From positions 62,001 through 126,000 of the forward strand of contig NZ_CAKZKL010000032.1 of NCBI RefSeq assembly GCF_937123735.1: a stretch of DNA of 64,000 nucleotides, given 5' to 3'. A model generated the notes under the pieces. The model did no database searches, had not been told where the DNA came from, and saw only the letters and a program-made list of their open reading frames with translations. The position numbers and the translations under genes are program-made. Each line of letters starts with the position of its first letter. Position 1 is the stretch's first letter. Positions 27,360 to 36,230 of this stretch are shown here, in pieces. This DNA is from an uncultured Lentibacter sp. (GTDB lineage: Bacteria; Pseudomonadota; Alphaproteobacteria; Rhodobacterales; Rhodobacteraceae).

Positions 27360-28265
27360 TCACCAGTCGCCCGGCCCCTTGTCGCCAAAGGCATGAACCA
27401 GAAAATCAATAAAGGCGCGCACCTTGGGCTGCGTAAACCGCCCGGGCGGATAGACCGCATAAATCCCCTGCGTCTCCATCGGCAAATCGGGAATGGCGTC
27501 TTCCACCAACCCCTGCTCCAGCGCCTGCGCATAGAGAAAACTGGGCAAATAAGCGATCCCGAGGCCCGACACCGCCGCGTTAAGCAGCGATTGCCCGTCA
27601 TTCACCGTCAGCCAACCCGCTGTGCGCACCTGCCGCTTCTCGCCCGACGGCGCGGTCAGCTTCCAGACATTGCCGGCAGAATGGTTGGAATAATGCAGCA
27701 GCTTGTGCCCGTTGAGATCATCAATCCGTTGCGGCCGCCCATACCGCTGAAAATAGCTCGGGCTCGCAATCATCCGCATGTTCGTTTCGGTCAGTTTGCG
27801 GGCGCGCAGGCTGCTGTCCTCCAGCTCGCCAATGCGGATGGCCATATCAAACCCCTCCGAAATCAACTCCACATAGCGGTTGTTGAGCACCATATTCACG
27901 GTGATCTCGGGGAAATCCGCCAAAAACTCGCCCAAAACAGGGCTCAAATGGTTGACCCCAAAATCCGTGGCCACAGAAATCCGCAACAGCCCCGACGGGT
28001 CCGATTGCATGGAGCTCACCAAGGCATCCGCCTCGCCCGCATCATTGAGCACCCGCCGCGCGCGGTCGTAATAGGCCAGGCCGATCTCCGTGGGGCTTAC
28101 CCGGCGGGTCGTGCGGTTCAAAAGCCGCGCCCCGAGACGGGCTTCAAGGCTGGACACATGCTTGGACACCGCCGATTTGGAAATCCCCATCTTCTTGGCC
28201 GCATCCGTAAACCCGCCCTGGTCCACAACCATGGCGAAAGCCTCCATTTCAGTCAGGCGATCCAT
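27360..28265 (-). CDS. LysR-family transcriptional regulator
   Basis: The 301-residue regulator has a LysR winged helix at residues 1-60 (MEAFAMVVDQGGFTDAAKKM, then SKSAVSKHVSSLEARLG) and an effector domain with the family-typical LLRISVATDFGVNHLSPVL. It belongs to the CrgA/AphB-like subgroup with 300-residue length and the IRIGELEDSSLRARKL strand. The substrate-binding protein gene lies downstream on the same strand but is separated by a terminator. There is no divergent partner close by; the next rightward feature is the 3' end of smc. Target unknown. Confidence 0.92.
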   Translation of the reverse strand: MDRLTEMEAFAMVVDQGGFTDAAKKMGISKSAVSKHVSSLEARLGARLLNRTTRRVSPTEIGLAYYDRARRVLNDAGEADALVSSMQSDPSGLLRISVATDFGVNHLSPVLGEFLADFPEITVNMVLNNRYVELISEGFDMAIRIGELEDSSLRARKLTETNMRMIASPSYFQRYGRPQRIDDLNGHKLLHYSNHSAGNVWKLTAPSGEKRQVRTAGWLTVNDGQSLLNAAVSGLGIAYLPSFLYAQALEQGLVEDAIPDLPMETQGIYAVYPPGRFTQPKVRAFIDFLVHAFGDKGPGDW

Positions 28266-28471
28266 TGGCGCTCATCCCTCAAAAATTCATATCTGCAAAC
28301 CAGCTATCGCCAAACATAAAGGCACAATCTGGGCGCTCGTAAGATAATATCAGGGTCATCCCAAGGATCGTTCATAATCCCGAAACAACGAAACAGATGT
28401 TTCCGCCCCGCGACCTGGCCCAATCCCGCCCCCCGTCACACTCTAAACTGGCCACTCTAGACAGGCCGCTC

Positions 28472-28493
28472 TTTCTTATTGCTCCAAATATCC
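28472..28493. repeat. TTTCTTATTGC...AAATATCC intergenic motif
   Basis: TTTCTTATTGCTCCAAATAT followed by CC, matching 7880-7903 and 11768-11790. Confidence 0.6.
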
Positions 28494-28540
28494 AAATCCG
28501 ACAGCCTCCCCAAAAACCAACGCTTGGGCTTTTTCGTAGG

Positions 28541-28588
28541 GTGCGCATTCACTGCGCACCTTCACACGCCTGCGCATTCACTGCGCAC
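28541..28588. repeat. palindromic repeat pair
   Basis: GTGCGCA-ttcac-TGCGCAC at 28541-28559 and a second unit at 28570-28588 with its first base changed (CTGCGCA). The start-to-start distance is 29 rather than 33 bases because the linker is four bases shorter. CGTAGG precedes it as in the other two arrays. Confidence 0.88.
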
Positions 28589-28650
28589 CAAACCAGCCGA
28601 ACGAACGCCCCGTTAACCGGATTCTCTTAACAAAAATGAACGTTTGGGCG

Positions 28651-28680
28651 GTGCACGCATGGTGCACGCTTTGTGCACGC
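28651..28680. repeat. three GTGCACGC copies spaced 11 bases apart
   Basis: GTGCACGC occurs at 28651, 28662 and 28673, each followed by a three-base spacer (ATG, TTT, then AT...). The 11-base spacing places the copies on nearly the same face of the helix, as in iteron-like or operator clusters. Confidence 0.6.
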
Positions 28681-28738
28681 ATATCACCCCCCCATTTTCG
28701 TGGTCTCTTAGCCCGTTAACCCCACCGTACGCTGCGGC

Positions 28739-31700
28739 TCAGGCCACCATGGCTTCCGCCTTCTTGAGGTCCACAGACACAAGCTGGCTCACGCCCCGCT
28801 CCTGCATGGTGACCCCAAACAAACGGTCCATCCGGCTCATCGTCACAGCATGGTGCGTGATGATCAAAAAGCGTGTGTCGGTCTGGCGGCACATCTCGTC
28901 AAGAAGGTCGCAAAAACGGGTGACATTGGCGTCATCCAGCGGCGCGTCCACCTCGTCCAGCACACAGATCGGCGCGGGGTTGGCAAGGAACACCGCAAAG
29001 ATCAAAGCCATCGCCGTCAGCGTCTGCTCGCCGCCCGAAAGCAGCGAGAGCGTGGCCAGTTTCTTGCCCGGCGGCTGGCACATAATCTCAAGCCCCGCAT
29101 CCAGCGGATCGTCGCTTTCCACCAGCACAAGGTTGGCGTCCCCGCCGCCAAACAAATGCTTGAAAAGCATGGAGAAATTCTCGTTTACCTGCTCAAAGGC
29201 GGTGAGCAGCCGCTCGCGGCCCTCGCGGTTGAGGCTGGCAATTCCGCTGCGCAGCGCGCGGATCGCTTCCTCCAGATCGGTCTTCTCTTTCAAGAGCGTG
29301 TCATGCTCTTCAGAGACGTCTTTCGCATCCTCTTCGGCCCGCAGGTTGACCGCGCCAAGCGCATCGCGCTGGCGTTTGAGGCGGTTCACATCCTGCTCGA
29401 TCGCTTCTGAGGCTGGCATCTTGTCAGGGTCCGCGCCAAGGCTCTCCAAAAGCGCGTCCGGCGTGGTCTCCTGCTCCTCCGCGATGCGCTCTGCGGCATA
29501 GGCCACCGTCTCGCCCGCCGCATCGGTGCGCGCCTCGCTGCGCGCCCTTGCTTCGCGCGCTTCGGAGGCCGCGCGCTCCGCCTCGCGTTCCGCAATCGCG
29601 GCCTCCCGCTCGGCACTCTCAGCAGCCGACAGCGCATCCGCAGCCGCCCCCTTCCGCGCCTCCGCCTGCGCAATCGAATGCCCCAGCTCCTCGCGTTTCG
29701 CGGCGATCTCTTCCGGCGCGGTGGTGGCCTCTTTAAGCTCTTGTTCTGTGGCGGTTTTTCGCTCTGCCAGCTCGGCAATCCGCTTGCCCGCCGTCTCCAA
29801 ACGGTGGCGCCAGCCGGAGAGCTCCTTGGTCACCTCCTGTCCCCGCCGCGTGCGCGCTTCGCCCTCCCGGCGCAGCTCGTCATGGGCCGAGCGCTTGGCC
29901 ATCATGGTCATCCGCGCCGCCTCAACGGTCATCTTCACATCTTCAACTTCGGCCCTTGCCGTGTGAAGATCCCCCAGCTCTTTCAGCCCCCGCTCGGCCT
30001 CTTGCAACGAGCGCCGCGCCGCCATGGCTTCATCCTCATGGCGCTTCACAGCAAGGCCCAAACTGTCCAGCCGGCTCTCCGCAAGCGTGCGGTCTGCCTC
30101 TGCCCGGCTCAAGGCCCGCGCCGCCTCGGCCACAGCGGTATCCGCCGCGCGCCGCGCCTCCCGCGCGGCCTTGTCGGCCTCGCCATCGCGCTTGAGCTGT
30201 TCAGTCAACGCCTGGTGCGCCATCCGCGCGCCCTGCGCCTTGGAGTTGGCCGCTTCCATCTGCTGCTTGAGCGCTTCAAGCCGGTTGAGCTGCTCAAGGC
30301 GCAGTGCCGCCGCGCTCGGCGCATCTTCGGCCCAGGCGCGCAACCCGTCCCAGCGCCACAAATCGCCCTCAAGGCTCACAAGCCGCTGGCCCGGCTTCAA
30401 AGCGCCTTGCAAAGCCGCCGCCTCGTCTGCGTCTACCAGCCCGATCTGCGCCATCCGCCGCGCCAGCACGCCGGGCACATTCACATGCTGCGACAGAGGC
30501 GTAACACCCGCTGGCAAGGCCTGCGCCTCGCGGTAAGCGGGCAGGCTCGCCCAGCCCGAGGGGCCGTCTTCATCCACTTCAGGCGCGCGCAAATCATCCG
30601 CCAGAGCCGCGCCCAGCGCCTTCTCAAAGCCGGGCTCCACCTGCACCTTATCGATGATCTGCCCGCCCTCGGCGGTGTCGCGTTCCACGAGCCTTGCAAG
30701 CGCCGTCGCCTCGGCCGAGAGCGCGTTGACCTCGCCATCCGCCTCGCTCAATTCGGCCCGCGCATCCGCCTCACGCGCCTGTGTTGCCGCGCGCGCCGCC
30801 TCGGCGGCAATCAGCGCCTCTTCGGCCTCGGCCGAGCGCTTGGTCGCCGCCGCTTCCGCCGCCTGCGCCGCCTCGAAATCGACCGCCGCTTTCTCAAGCA
30901 AGGCCTTGGCCTCACCCGCCGCAAGCTTGGCTTTTTCCGCTTCACCGCTTGAGCGCGCTTCTGTCTTGCGGCTGTCCTCGAGCAAGCGCTGCGCCGATTG
31001 ATGCCGCGCCGCCAGACGCGCCACATCCTCGGTCAACTCCGAAAGCGCGGTCTCGCGCGCCTGAAGCACCTGCGCCGCCTCATGTGAGGCCTCTGAAGCC
31101 GCGCTCAGCTTGGCCTCATGGCCCTCGCCCGCTTTCTTCAGCTCGCCCGCTTCCCACTCCAGCCGCGCAATCGTCTCGCCTGCATCGCGGTTGAGCGCGT
31201 CCTCGCGCTCCATATCAGCCGCAAGCTGGCGGATGCGCGCCTCCAGCGTTTCAATCGTGGCCAGCGCGCGCTTTTCCTGATCGGTTAATGTGTCGCGCTG
31301 CACTGTGAGGCGCTGCAAGACGGCGGCGGCAATCGCCTCTTCCTCGCGCAACGCGGGCAAGGCATCTTCCCGCTTCTGGCGCAATTTTCCGGCCTCGCGC
31401 GCTGCCGTTTCGGCCTGTGCCGCCGCCACCGTGCGCTGCTTTAAGACGTCCTGCTCTTGTAGGAGCGATACTTGCGCTTCCTTCCACCGTCGATAGAGGA
31501 GCAACCCTTCGGAGCGCCGCAGCTCCTCCCCGATCTCGCGATAGCGCGCCGCCTGACGTGCCTGCCGCGCCAGTTGCGCAAGCTGTGCCGCCAGCTGTTC
31601 AAGCACATCATCCACACGGGTGAGGTTGCTTTCCGCCCCCTTGAGCTTCAGCTCGGCCTCGTGGCGGCGCTGATAAAGTCCGGAAATCCCGGCCGCTTCC

Positions 31701-32194
31701 TCAAGGATACGGCGGCGGTTCTTCGGCTTGGCGTTGATCAGTTCGCTAATTTGCCCTTGGCGCACAAGTGCTGGGCTGTGCGCGCCTGTGGAGGCATCGG
31801 CAAACAGCATTTGCACGTCGCGCGCGCGGGTGTCCTTGCCATTGGCCTTATAAGCACTGCCCACATCGCGGGTGATGCGGCGGACAATCTCGAGATTGTC
31901 CATATCGTTGAAACCTGCTGGCGCGAGGCGGTCTTGGTTGTCGATGTGCAAGCTCACTTCGGCGAAGTTGCGCGCAGGGCGGCTCTGAGCGCCCGCAAAG
32001 ATCACATCTTCCATCCCGCCGCCGCGCATGGCGGTGGGGCGGTTCTCGCCCATCACCCAGCGCAGGGCTTCCAGAAGGTTCGACTTGCCGCAGCCATTGG
32101 GCCCCACAACGCCGGTGAGACCGTCCTGAATGATCAGATCGGTCGGATCGACGAAGCTCTTGAAGCCCGTCAGTTTGAGTTTGTGAAACCTCAC
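28739..32194 (-). CDS. smc: chromosome segregation protein SMC
   Basis: The 1151-residue SMC ATPase condenses and segregates the chromosome, normally with ScpA and ScpB. The N-terminal head has Walker A GPNGCGKSN at residues 31-39. Two long Ala/Glu/Arg-rich coiled coils flank a hinge at about residues 500-640. The C-terminal head has the signature LSGGEQTLTA at 1052-1061 and Walker B ICVLDEVDAP at 1076-1085, followed by the HHAVTM switch His. Length is normal. scpA and scpB are not in the window. The nearest upstream gene on the strand is 120 bases away, so it is likely transcribed from its own promoter. Confidence 0.98.
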   Translation of the reverse strand: MRFHKLKLTGFKSFVDPTDLIIQDGLTGVVGPNGCGKSNLLEALRWVMGENRPTAMRGGGMEDVIFAGAQSRPARNFAEVSLHIDNQDRLAPAGFNDMDNLEIVRRITRDVGSAYKANGKDTRARDVQMLFADASTGAHSPALVRQGQISELINAKPKNRRRILEEAAGISGLYQRRHEAELKLKGAESNLTRVDDVLEQLAAQLAQLARQARQAARYREIGEELRRSEGLLLYRRWKEAQVSLLQEQDVLKQRTVAAAQAETAAREAGKLRQKREDALPALREEEAIAAAVLQRLTVQRDTLTDQEKRALATIETLEARIRQLAADMEREDALNRDAGETIARLEWEAGELKKAGEGHEAKLSAASEASHEAAQVLQARETALSELTEDVARLAARHQSAQRLLEDSRKTEARSSGEAEKAKLAAGEAKALLEKAAVDFEAAQAAEAAATKRSAEAEEALIAAEAARAATQAREADARAELSEADGEVNALSAEATALARLVERDTAEGGQIIDKVQVEPGFEKALGAALADDLRAPEVDEDGPSGWASLPAYREAQALPAGVTPLSQHVNVPGVLARRMAQIGLVDADEAAALQGALKPGQRLVSLEGDLWRWDGLRAWAEDAPSAAALRLEQLNRLEALKQQMEAANSKAQGARMAHQALTEQLKRDGEADKAAREARRAADTAVAEAARALSRAEADRTLAESRLDSLGLAVKRHEDEAMAARRSLQEAERGLKELGDLHTARAEVEDVKMTVEAARMTMMAKRSAHDELRREGEARTRRGQEVTKELSGWRHRLETAGKRIAELAERKTATEQELKEATTAPEEIAAKREELGHSIAQAEARKGAAADALSAAESAEREAAIAEREAERAASEAREARARSEARTDAAGETVAYAAERIAEEQETTPDALLESLGADPDKMPASEAIEQDVNRLKRQRDALGAVNLRAEEDAKDVSEEHDTLLKEKTDLEEAIRALRSGIASLNREGRERLLTAFEQVNENFSMLFKHLFGGGDANLVLVESDDPLDAGLEIMCQPPGKKLATLSLLSGGEQTLTAMALIFAVFLANPAPICVLDEVDAPLDDANVTRFCDLLDEMCRQTDTRFLIITHHAVTMSRMDRLFGVTMQERGVSQLVSVDLKKAEAMVA

Positions 32195-32316
32195 GGCGCG
32201 TGTTTTGCCCTTGATTCTTGTGCAAGATCAGTCTGGCGGGCGCCGGGGCCGCTTGTCAACGCGCCAGCCCCTTTATCTGGGGGGCTGGCGCCATTTATCC
32301 ACAAGATATTGGATCG

Positions 32317-33291
32317 CTACCCCCGCCCGTGCGGCTCCAGAAAGTCGATCACGGGGTTTATCGGGAGGATACGGCTGGGGTTAATCGTGTCGTGGCTGTA
32401 GTGATAATGGCGCACGATATGTGCCATATTCACCGTCTCCGCCACGCCCTTCACCTGATAAAGGTCGCGCGTGTAGCCCCAGAGATTGGGGTAATCAATC
32501 ACCCGTTTGCGGTTACATTTGAAGTGCAGATGATAGACCATGTCAAAGCGCACAAGCGTGGTAAACAGCCGCCAGTCTGCCTCGGTGATCTGCTCTCCCA
32601 TCAGGTAACGCTGGCTGCCAAGCCGCGCTTCAAGCCAGTCCATCGTCTCAAACAGCGGCCCGATCGCGGCATCATAAGCCTCTTGCGAGGTGGCAAAGCC
32701 CGCCTTGTACACGCCGTTGTTAAAGCTGTGATAGATCCGCTCATTCACCTCTTCGATCTGGCCGCGCAGCGCCTCGGGCCAGTAATCATCGCTGTTGCCC
32801 GTGAGGCCATCAAACGCCGCGTTGAACATGCGGATAATCTCGGAGCTTTCATTGCTCACAATCGTCTCGCGCTGCTTGTCCCAAAGAATGGGCACTGTGA
32901 CGCGGCCCGAAATGCTTGGGTCGGCCTTCAGATAAATATCGCGCGCAAAAGGCAGGCCATAAAGCGTGTCGCCCGTGGCCCCGTGGGCGTCTGTCTCAAA
33001 GGTCCAACCGTCCGAGAGCATGTCCGGATGCACGACCGAAACGCCGATATGCTCTGTCAGCCCTTTCAGAGCGCGAAAGATCAGCGTGCGATGCGCCCAG
33101 GGGCAGGCATAGGACACATAGAGATGATAGCGCCCGCTTTCGGCCGGAAAGCCGCCTTCGCCTGTTGGCCCTGCGGCCCCATCCGGCGTGATCCAGTTGC
33201 GAAATTTCGCGGTGGTGCGCTTGAATGCACCGCCCGTTGATTGCGTATCATACCACACGTCCTGCCAGACGCCGTCCACCAGCTGCCCCAT
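32317..33291 (-). CDS. glutathionyl-hydroquinone reductase family protein
   Basis: The 324-residue glutathione S-transferase-like protein belongs to the YqjG/PcpF group, which reduces glutathionyl-hydroquinones. The catalytic Cys is C63 in YVSYACPWAHR, in a thioredoxin-fold N-terminal domain. The C-terminal helical domain contains RFDMVYHLHFKCNRK and PNLWGYTRDLYQ, both typical. It is single and reads toward smc's start region. A role in quinone detoxification is inferred from the family. Confidence 0.93.
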   Translation of the reverse strand: MGQLVDGVWQDVWYDTQSTGGAFKRTTAKFRNWITPDGAAGPTGEGGFPAESGRYHLYVSYACPWAHRTLIFRALKGLTEHIGVSVVHPDMLSDGWTFETDAHGATGDTLYGLPFARDIYLKADPSISGRVTVPILWDKQRETIVSNESSEIIRMFNAAFDGLTGNSDDYWPEALRGQIEEVNERIYHSFNNGVYKAGFATSQEAYDAAIGPLFETMDWLEARLGSQRYLMGEQITEADWRLFTTLVRFDMVYHLHFKCNRKRVIDYPNLWGYTRDLYQVKGVAETVNMAHIVRHYHYSHDTINPSRILPINPVIDFLEPHGRG

Positions 33292-33484
33292 GAAACTCTC
33301 CTCTTTTGGCTGCTCCCGAGATAGTCCGGCCGGCCCGCATGATAAACCCGTCTGCCCGCGCAGCCGCCCTGCGCAAATGCACAGCCAGAGTCACAAGACT
33401 GCAACATCACAACTTTAGAAAGATGTCGTTACTTGTTTATCAACCAAGCTGTGCAAATCTACGCCGAGACGGAAAGGGCGCAAC

Positions 33485-33850
33485 ATGACAGATTATCTCT
33501 CGCCTGACATCGCCGCGGCGCTGAAGGCCGCGCACAAAGCCGGCAAACGCCAGTCCAAGCGGCTGCGCGTTCAGATCGGTGAGCGCCAGTATCCGGTGCT
33601 CAAACTCTGGGACAAAGGCTTTGAGCTTGAAAGCGCCCCCGACAGCAAGCTGCGCGGATTTGTCGATATTTTTGATGGCACAAAACACCTGATGCACGGG
33701 CTTGTGGTGGCCCATCAAGACCAGGGGGAAGCGGTGCAATACGAGTTCAAACGCGTCAGCCCGGCCCAGGACAAGCCACCACTTGACTATGCCCGCGAGG
33801 CCGAGGCTCCGGTTGCGTTGATCGGAAAATCCGCGCCACCGCTGCACTGA
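33485..33850 (+). CDS. conserved hypothetical protein, 121 residues
   Basis: I do not recognise a named family. The product begins with a Lys/Ala-rich helix (AALKAAHKAGKRQSKRLR) followed by a beta-rich domain (RQYPVLKLWDKGFELE and LRGFVDIFDGTKHLMHGLVV, then VQYEFKR). The order of strands loosely recalls a PilZ-like barrel, but the c-di-GMP-binding RxxxR and D/NxSxxG motifs are missing, so I do not assign it. GGAAAGGG precedes the ATG. Its stop codon lies inside a 12-base minisatellite whose unit repeats TGA in frame. Convergent with the MalY-like gene. Confidence 0.8.
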   Translation: MTDYLSPDIAAALKAAHKAGKRQSKRLRVQIGERQYPVLKLWDKGFELESAPDSKLRGFVDIFDGTKHLMHGLVVAHQDQGEAVQYEFKRVSPAQDKPPLDYAREAEAPVALIGKSAPPLH

Positions 33851-33911
33851 GCTTTGCACTGAGCTTTGCACTGAGTGCTGAATTGGGTTCTGGACTGGGT
33901 TCTGAACTGAG
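33846..33911. repeat. 12-base minisatellite across a stop codon
   Basis: Starting at the last sense codon of the upstream gene: CAC TGA GCT TTG twice, CAC TGA GTG CTG, AAT TGG GTT CTG, GAC TGG GTT CTG, then AAC TGA. Since 12 is a multiple of three, the frame and the TGA repeat with each unit, and two units have TGG instead. Confidence 0.85.
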
Positions 33912-33952
33912 ACACCGCCCCAACCGCCCGAGCGGCTTTTGCAGCGCAAGGC

Positions 33953-35122
33953 TTACTGAAGGTCGCCAAAAGCCTCTTGCAAGCGCGCCACGGCCTCTTG
34001 CACCCGCGCGCGCGGTGTCGCGAGGTTGAAGCGCATAAAGCTCTCGCCGCCGGTGCCGAATGTGGGCCCGTGATTGGCGGCAATTCGCGCCCCCTCTTCA
34101 ACGCGGCGGGTCACCTCTTCGCGGCTCATGCCCGTATCGGCAAAATCCACCCAAGCCAGATATGTGGCTTCAAGCGGCATGGATTTCAGGCCGGGAATGC
34201 TGTTGATCCCGGCATCAAAGATCTTTCGGTTGCCATCCAGATAGGCCACCAGCGCATCCACCCAAGCAGCGCCCTCTGGCGAATAGGCCGCCTCGGCCAT
34301 CACCAGCCCGAAAGAATTGGCCGAAATGCCCAGAGCCGTCATCTTGGCCGCAAACTGCGCGCGCAAATCCGGGTCAGGAATGATCACATTGCCCGAGTGC
34401 CCCCCGGCGATATTGAAGGTCTTTGTCGTGGCCGTCATCATCACAAGGCGCTCCGCGACCCCCTCGATATGGGCCATAACCGTATGTTTCTGGCCCGGCA
34501 TCACAAGATCATGGTGAATTTCGTCTGACACCAAAATCAGGTCATGCTTCTTGGCAAACTCCGCCACTTGGCGCAGCTCCGCTTCGCTCCAAACCCGCCC
34601 ACCCGGGTTGTGCGGCGAGCAAAGAACAACCATCTTCTCAGAGCCGTCCAGCAACGCATCATAGGCGTCAAAATCCATTTCGTAGCGCCCGTTCTCAAGC
34701 ACCATGGGGCACTCCACAACACGCCGCCCGTTGCCCCTGATCACCTTGGCAAAAGCATGGTAAACCGGCGTGAAGAGCACAACCCCGTCACCCTTCTCTG
34801 TCCAGGTATCCACACACAGCGCCGTGCCGTTCACCAACCCGTGGGTGGTGAAGATCGCTGCCGGGTCAACCTCCCAGCCGTGGCGGGTTTTCATCCACCA
34901 GCCGATGGCCGCACGATACTCAGCCTCGCCCCCGTAATAGCCATACACACCATGCGCCAGCATCCCTTGCAGGGCGTCTTGCACACAGGCGGGCGGGCGA
35001 AAGTCCATATCGGCCACCCACATGGCAATGCCATCGTCGGCCGGCACATTGTAAAGCTTGTCCATCATGTCCCATTTTGCCGAGTGGGTGCCTGTGCGGT
35101 CGATGATCTCGTCAAAATCCAT
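33953..35122 (-). CDS. MalY/PatB-type aminotransferase, probable C-S beta-lyase
   Basis: The 389-residue fold-type I PLP protein matches the MalY/PatB group, which cleaves cystathionine and other cysteine conjugates to pyruvate, ammonia and a thiol. The PLP lysine is K234 in TATTKTFNIAGGHSGN; the ring-stacking and Asp region is CSPHNPGGRVW and SDEIHHD (D200). The N-terminal GTHSAKWDMMDK and MWVADMDF are diagnostic for the group. I choose ATG 35122; the open frame extends 23 codons further without similarity. In roseobacters thiol release may link to organosulfur metabolism, which is only inference. Confidence 0.9.
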   Translation of the reverse strand: MDFDEIIDRTGTHSAKWDMMDKLYNVPADDGIAMWVADMDFRPPACVQDALQGMLAHGVYGYYGGEAEYRAAIGWWMKTRHGWEVDPAAIFTTHGLVNGTALCVDTWTEKGDGVVLFTPVYHAFAKVIRGNGRRVVECPMVLENGRYEMDFDAYDALLDGSEKMVVLCSPHNPGGRVWSEAELRQVAEFAKKHDLILVSDEIHHDLVMPGQKHTVMAHIEGVAERLVMMTATTKTFNIAGGHSGNVIIPDPDLRAQFAAKMTALGISANSFGLVMAEAAYSPEGAAWVDALVAYLDGNRKIFDAGINSIPGLKSMPLEATYLAWVDFADTGMSREEVTRRVEEGARIAANHGPTFGTGGESFMRFNLATPRARVQEAVARLQEAFGDLQ

Positions 35123-35211
35123 GGGGTCTCTCCTGCTGGTATCTGCCCAAAAGCTAGCCAAATAACCAGCAAGCGCAAGGCCATGTTGCACCGCCGCGCC
35201 GCATCGCCTAA

Positions 35212-35739
35212 ATGAGCGGTATGATACGGCCCATAATTATCCACCCCGACCCGCGCCTCAAGAAGGTCTGCGCCCCCGTGCCTGACCTTTCAGACGCGTT
35301 GCGCAGCCTTGCCGATGACATGCTGCAAACCATGTATGACGCCCCGGGGATCGGGCTGGCCGCGCCCCAGATCGGCGTGCTCTCGCGGGTGATCGTCATG
35401 GATTGCGTCAAGGAAGAGGGCGAAGCCCCCAAGCCTCTGGTGATGTTCAACCCCGAAATCATCGCCGCATCCGACGAGCAAAACACCTATGACGAGGGCT
35501 GCCTGTCCATCCCCGACCAATATGGCGAAGTCACGCGGCCCAAGGTTGTCGATGTCCGCTGGATCGACCGCGACGGACACGAGCAATCAGACACATTCGA
35601 TGGCCTCTGGGCCACCTGCGTGCAACATGAGATCGACCATCTGAATGGCAAGCTGTTCATCGACCATCTGGGCGCCATGCGCCGCCAGATGATCACCCGC
35701 AAGATGCAAAAGCTCAAACGCGAGATGGCCCGCACATGA
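35212..35739 (+). CDS. def: peptide deformylase
   Basis: Removes the formyl group from the N-terminal Met of new proteins. All three motifs are intact: GIGLAAPQ (residues 46-53), EGCLSIP with metal ligand C97, and QHEIDHL with H139, catalytic E140 and H143. Length 175 is normal. First gene of a def/def-like/fmt operon, overlapping the next gene by four bases. An alternative ATG is three codons in. Confidence 0.97.
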   Translation: MSGMIRPIIIHPDPRLKKVCAPVPDLSDALRSLADDMLQTMYDAPGIGLAAPQIGVLSRVIVMDCVKEEGEAPKPLVMFNPEIIAASDEQNTYDEGCLSIPDQYGEVTRPKVVDVRWIDRDGHEQSDTFDGLWATCVQHEIDHLNGKLFIDHLGAMRRQMITRKMQKLKREMART

Positions 35740-36230
35740 GCGTGCGCCCCTGCCTCCCCTGGCCAGACAAGCGCCTGCGCACGGCCGCCGAGCCTGTGGC
35801 CGAAATCACCGAAGAGGTCCGCAGCATCTGGCAGGACATGGTGGACACCATGGAGGCCATGCCCGGTGTCGGGCTGGCCGCGCCCCAGATCGGCGTCATG
35901 CTGCGCCTCGCGGTGGTTGATGCCAGCGAGACCCGCGGTCAGGCCGTTCTGATGGCAAACCCCGAAATCATCGAGGCCAGCGGCGTGTTTCGCGAACACG
36001 AAGAAGCCAGCCCGAACCTGCCCGGCGTCTCCGCCAAGCTCAAGCGCCCACGCGGTGTTGCGGTGCGCTTTCTCAATGCTCAAGGCATGGTTGACAGGCG
36101 TGATTTTGTCGGCCTCTGGGCCACCTCCATGCAGCACCAGATCGACCACCTCAACGGGCGCATGTATTTTGACCGTCTCTCCAAGGTGAAGCGCGACATG
36201 CTTCTGCGCCGCGCAAGGAAGCTCGCATGA
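35736..36230 (+). CDS. degenerate peptide deformylase homologue
   Basis: The 164-residue protein is clearly of the deformylase fold with motif I intact (GVGLAAPQ, residues 44-51). Motif II, normally EGCLSLP, reads EASPNLP at residues 90-96, so the metal-binding Cys is Ser92. Motif III, normally QHEIDHL, reads QHQIDHL (133-139), so the catalytic Glu is Gln135; the two metal His remain. It should be catalytically dead as a metallo-deformylase. It overlaps def and fmt by four bases each, so it is made along with them. A regulatory, scaffold or formyl-peptide-binding role is possible. Confidence 0.9.
   Translation: MSVRPCLPWPDKRLRTAAEPVAEITEEVRSIWQDMVDTMEAMPGVGLAAPQIGVMLRLAVVDASETRGQAVLMANPEIIEASGVFREHEEASPNLPGVSAKLKRPRGVAVRFLNAQGMVDRRDFVGLWATSMQHQIDHLNGRMYFDRLSKVKRDMLLRRARKLA

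Larger units (their letters stand above)
28266..28738. other. 473-base intergenic region with several repeat types
   Basis: No gene is convincing here. The region holds the LysR promoter at its left end, the TTTCTT...AAATATCC motif (28472-28493), two palindromic repeat units (28541-28588), three phased GTGCACGC copies (28651-28680) and two GTTAACC motifs near 28612 and 28715. It lies between the LysR start and the smc stop. Confidence 0.6.

Noticed and set aside
28612..28640. CtrA binding site (GTTAACC...CTTAAC)
   Set aside because: The spacing between the TTAA elements is ten bases instead of the usual seven, so it does not fit the consensus.
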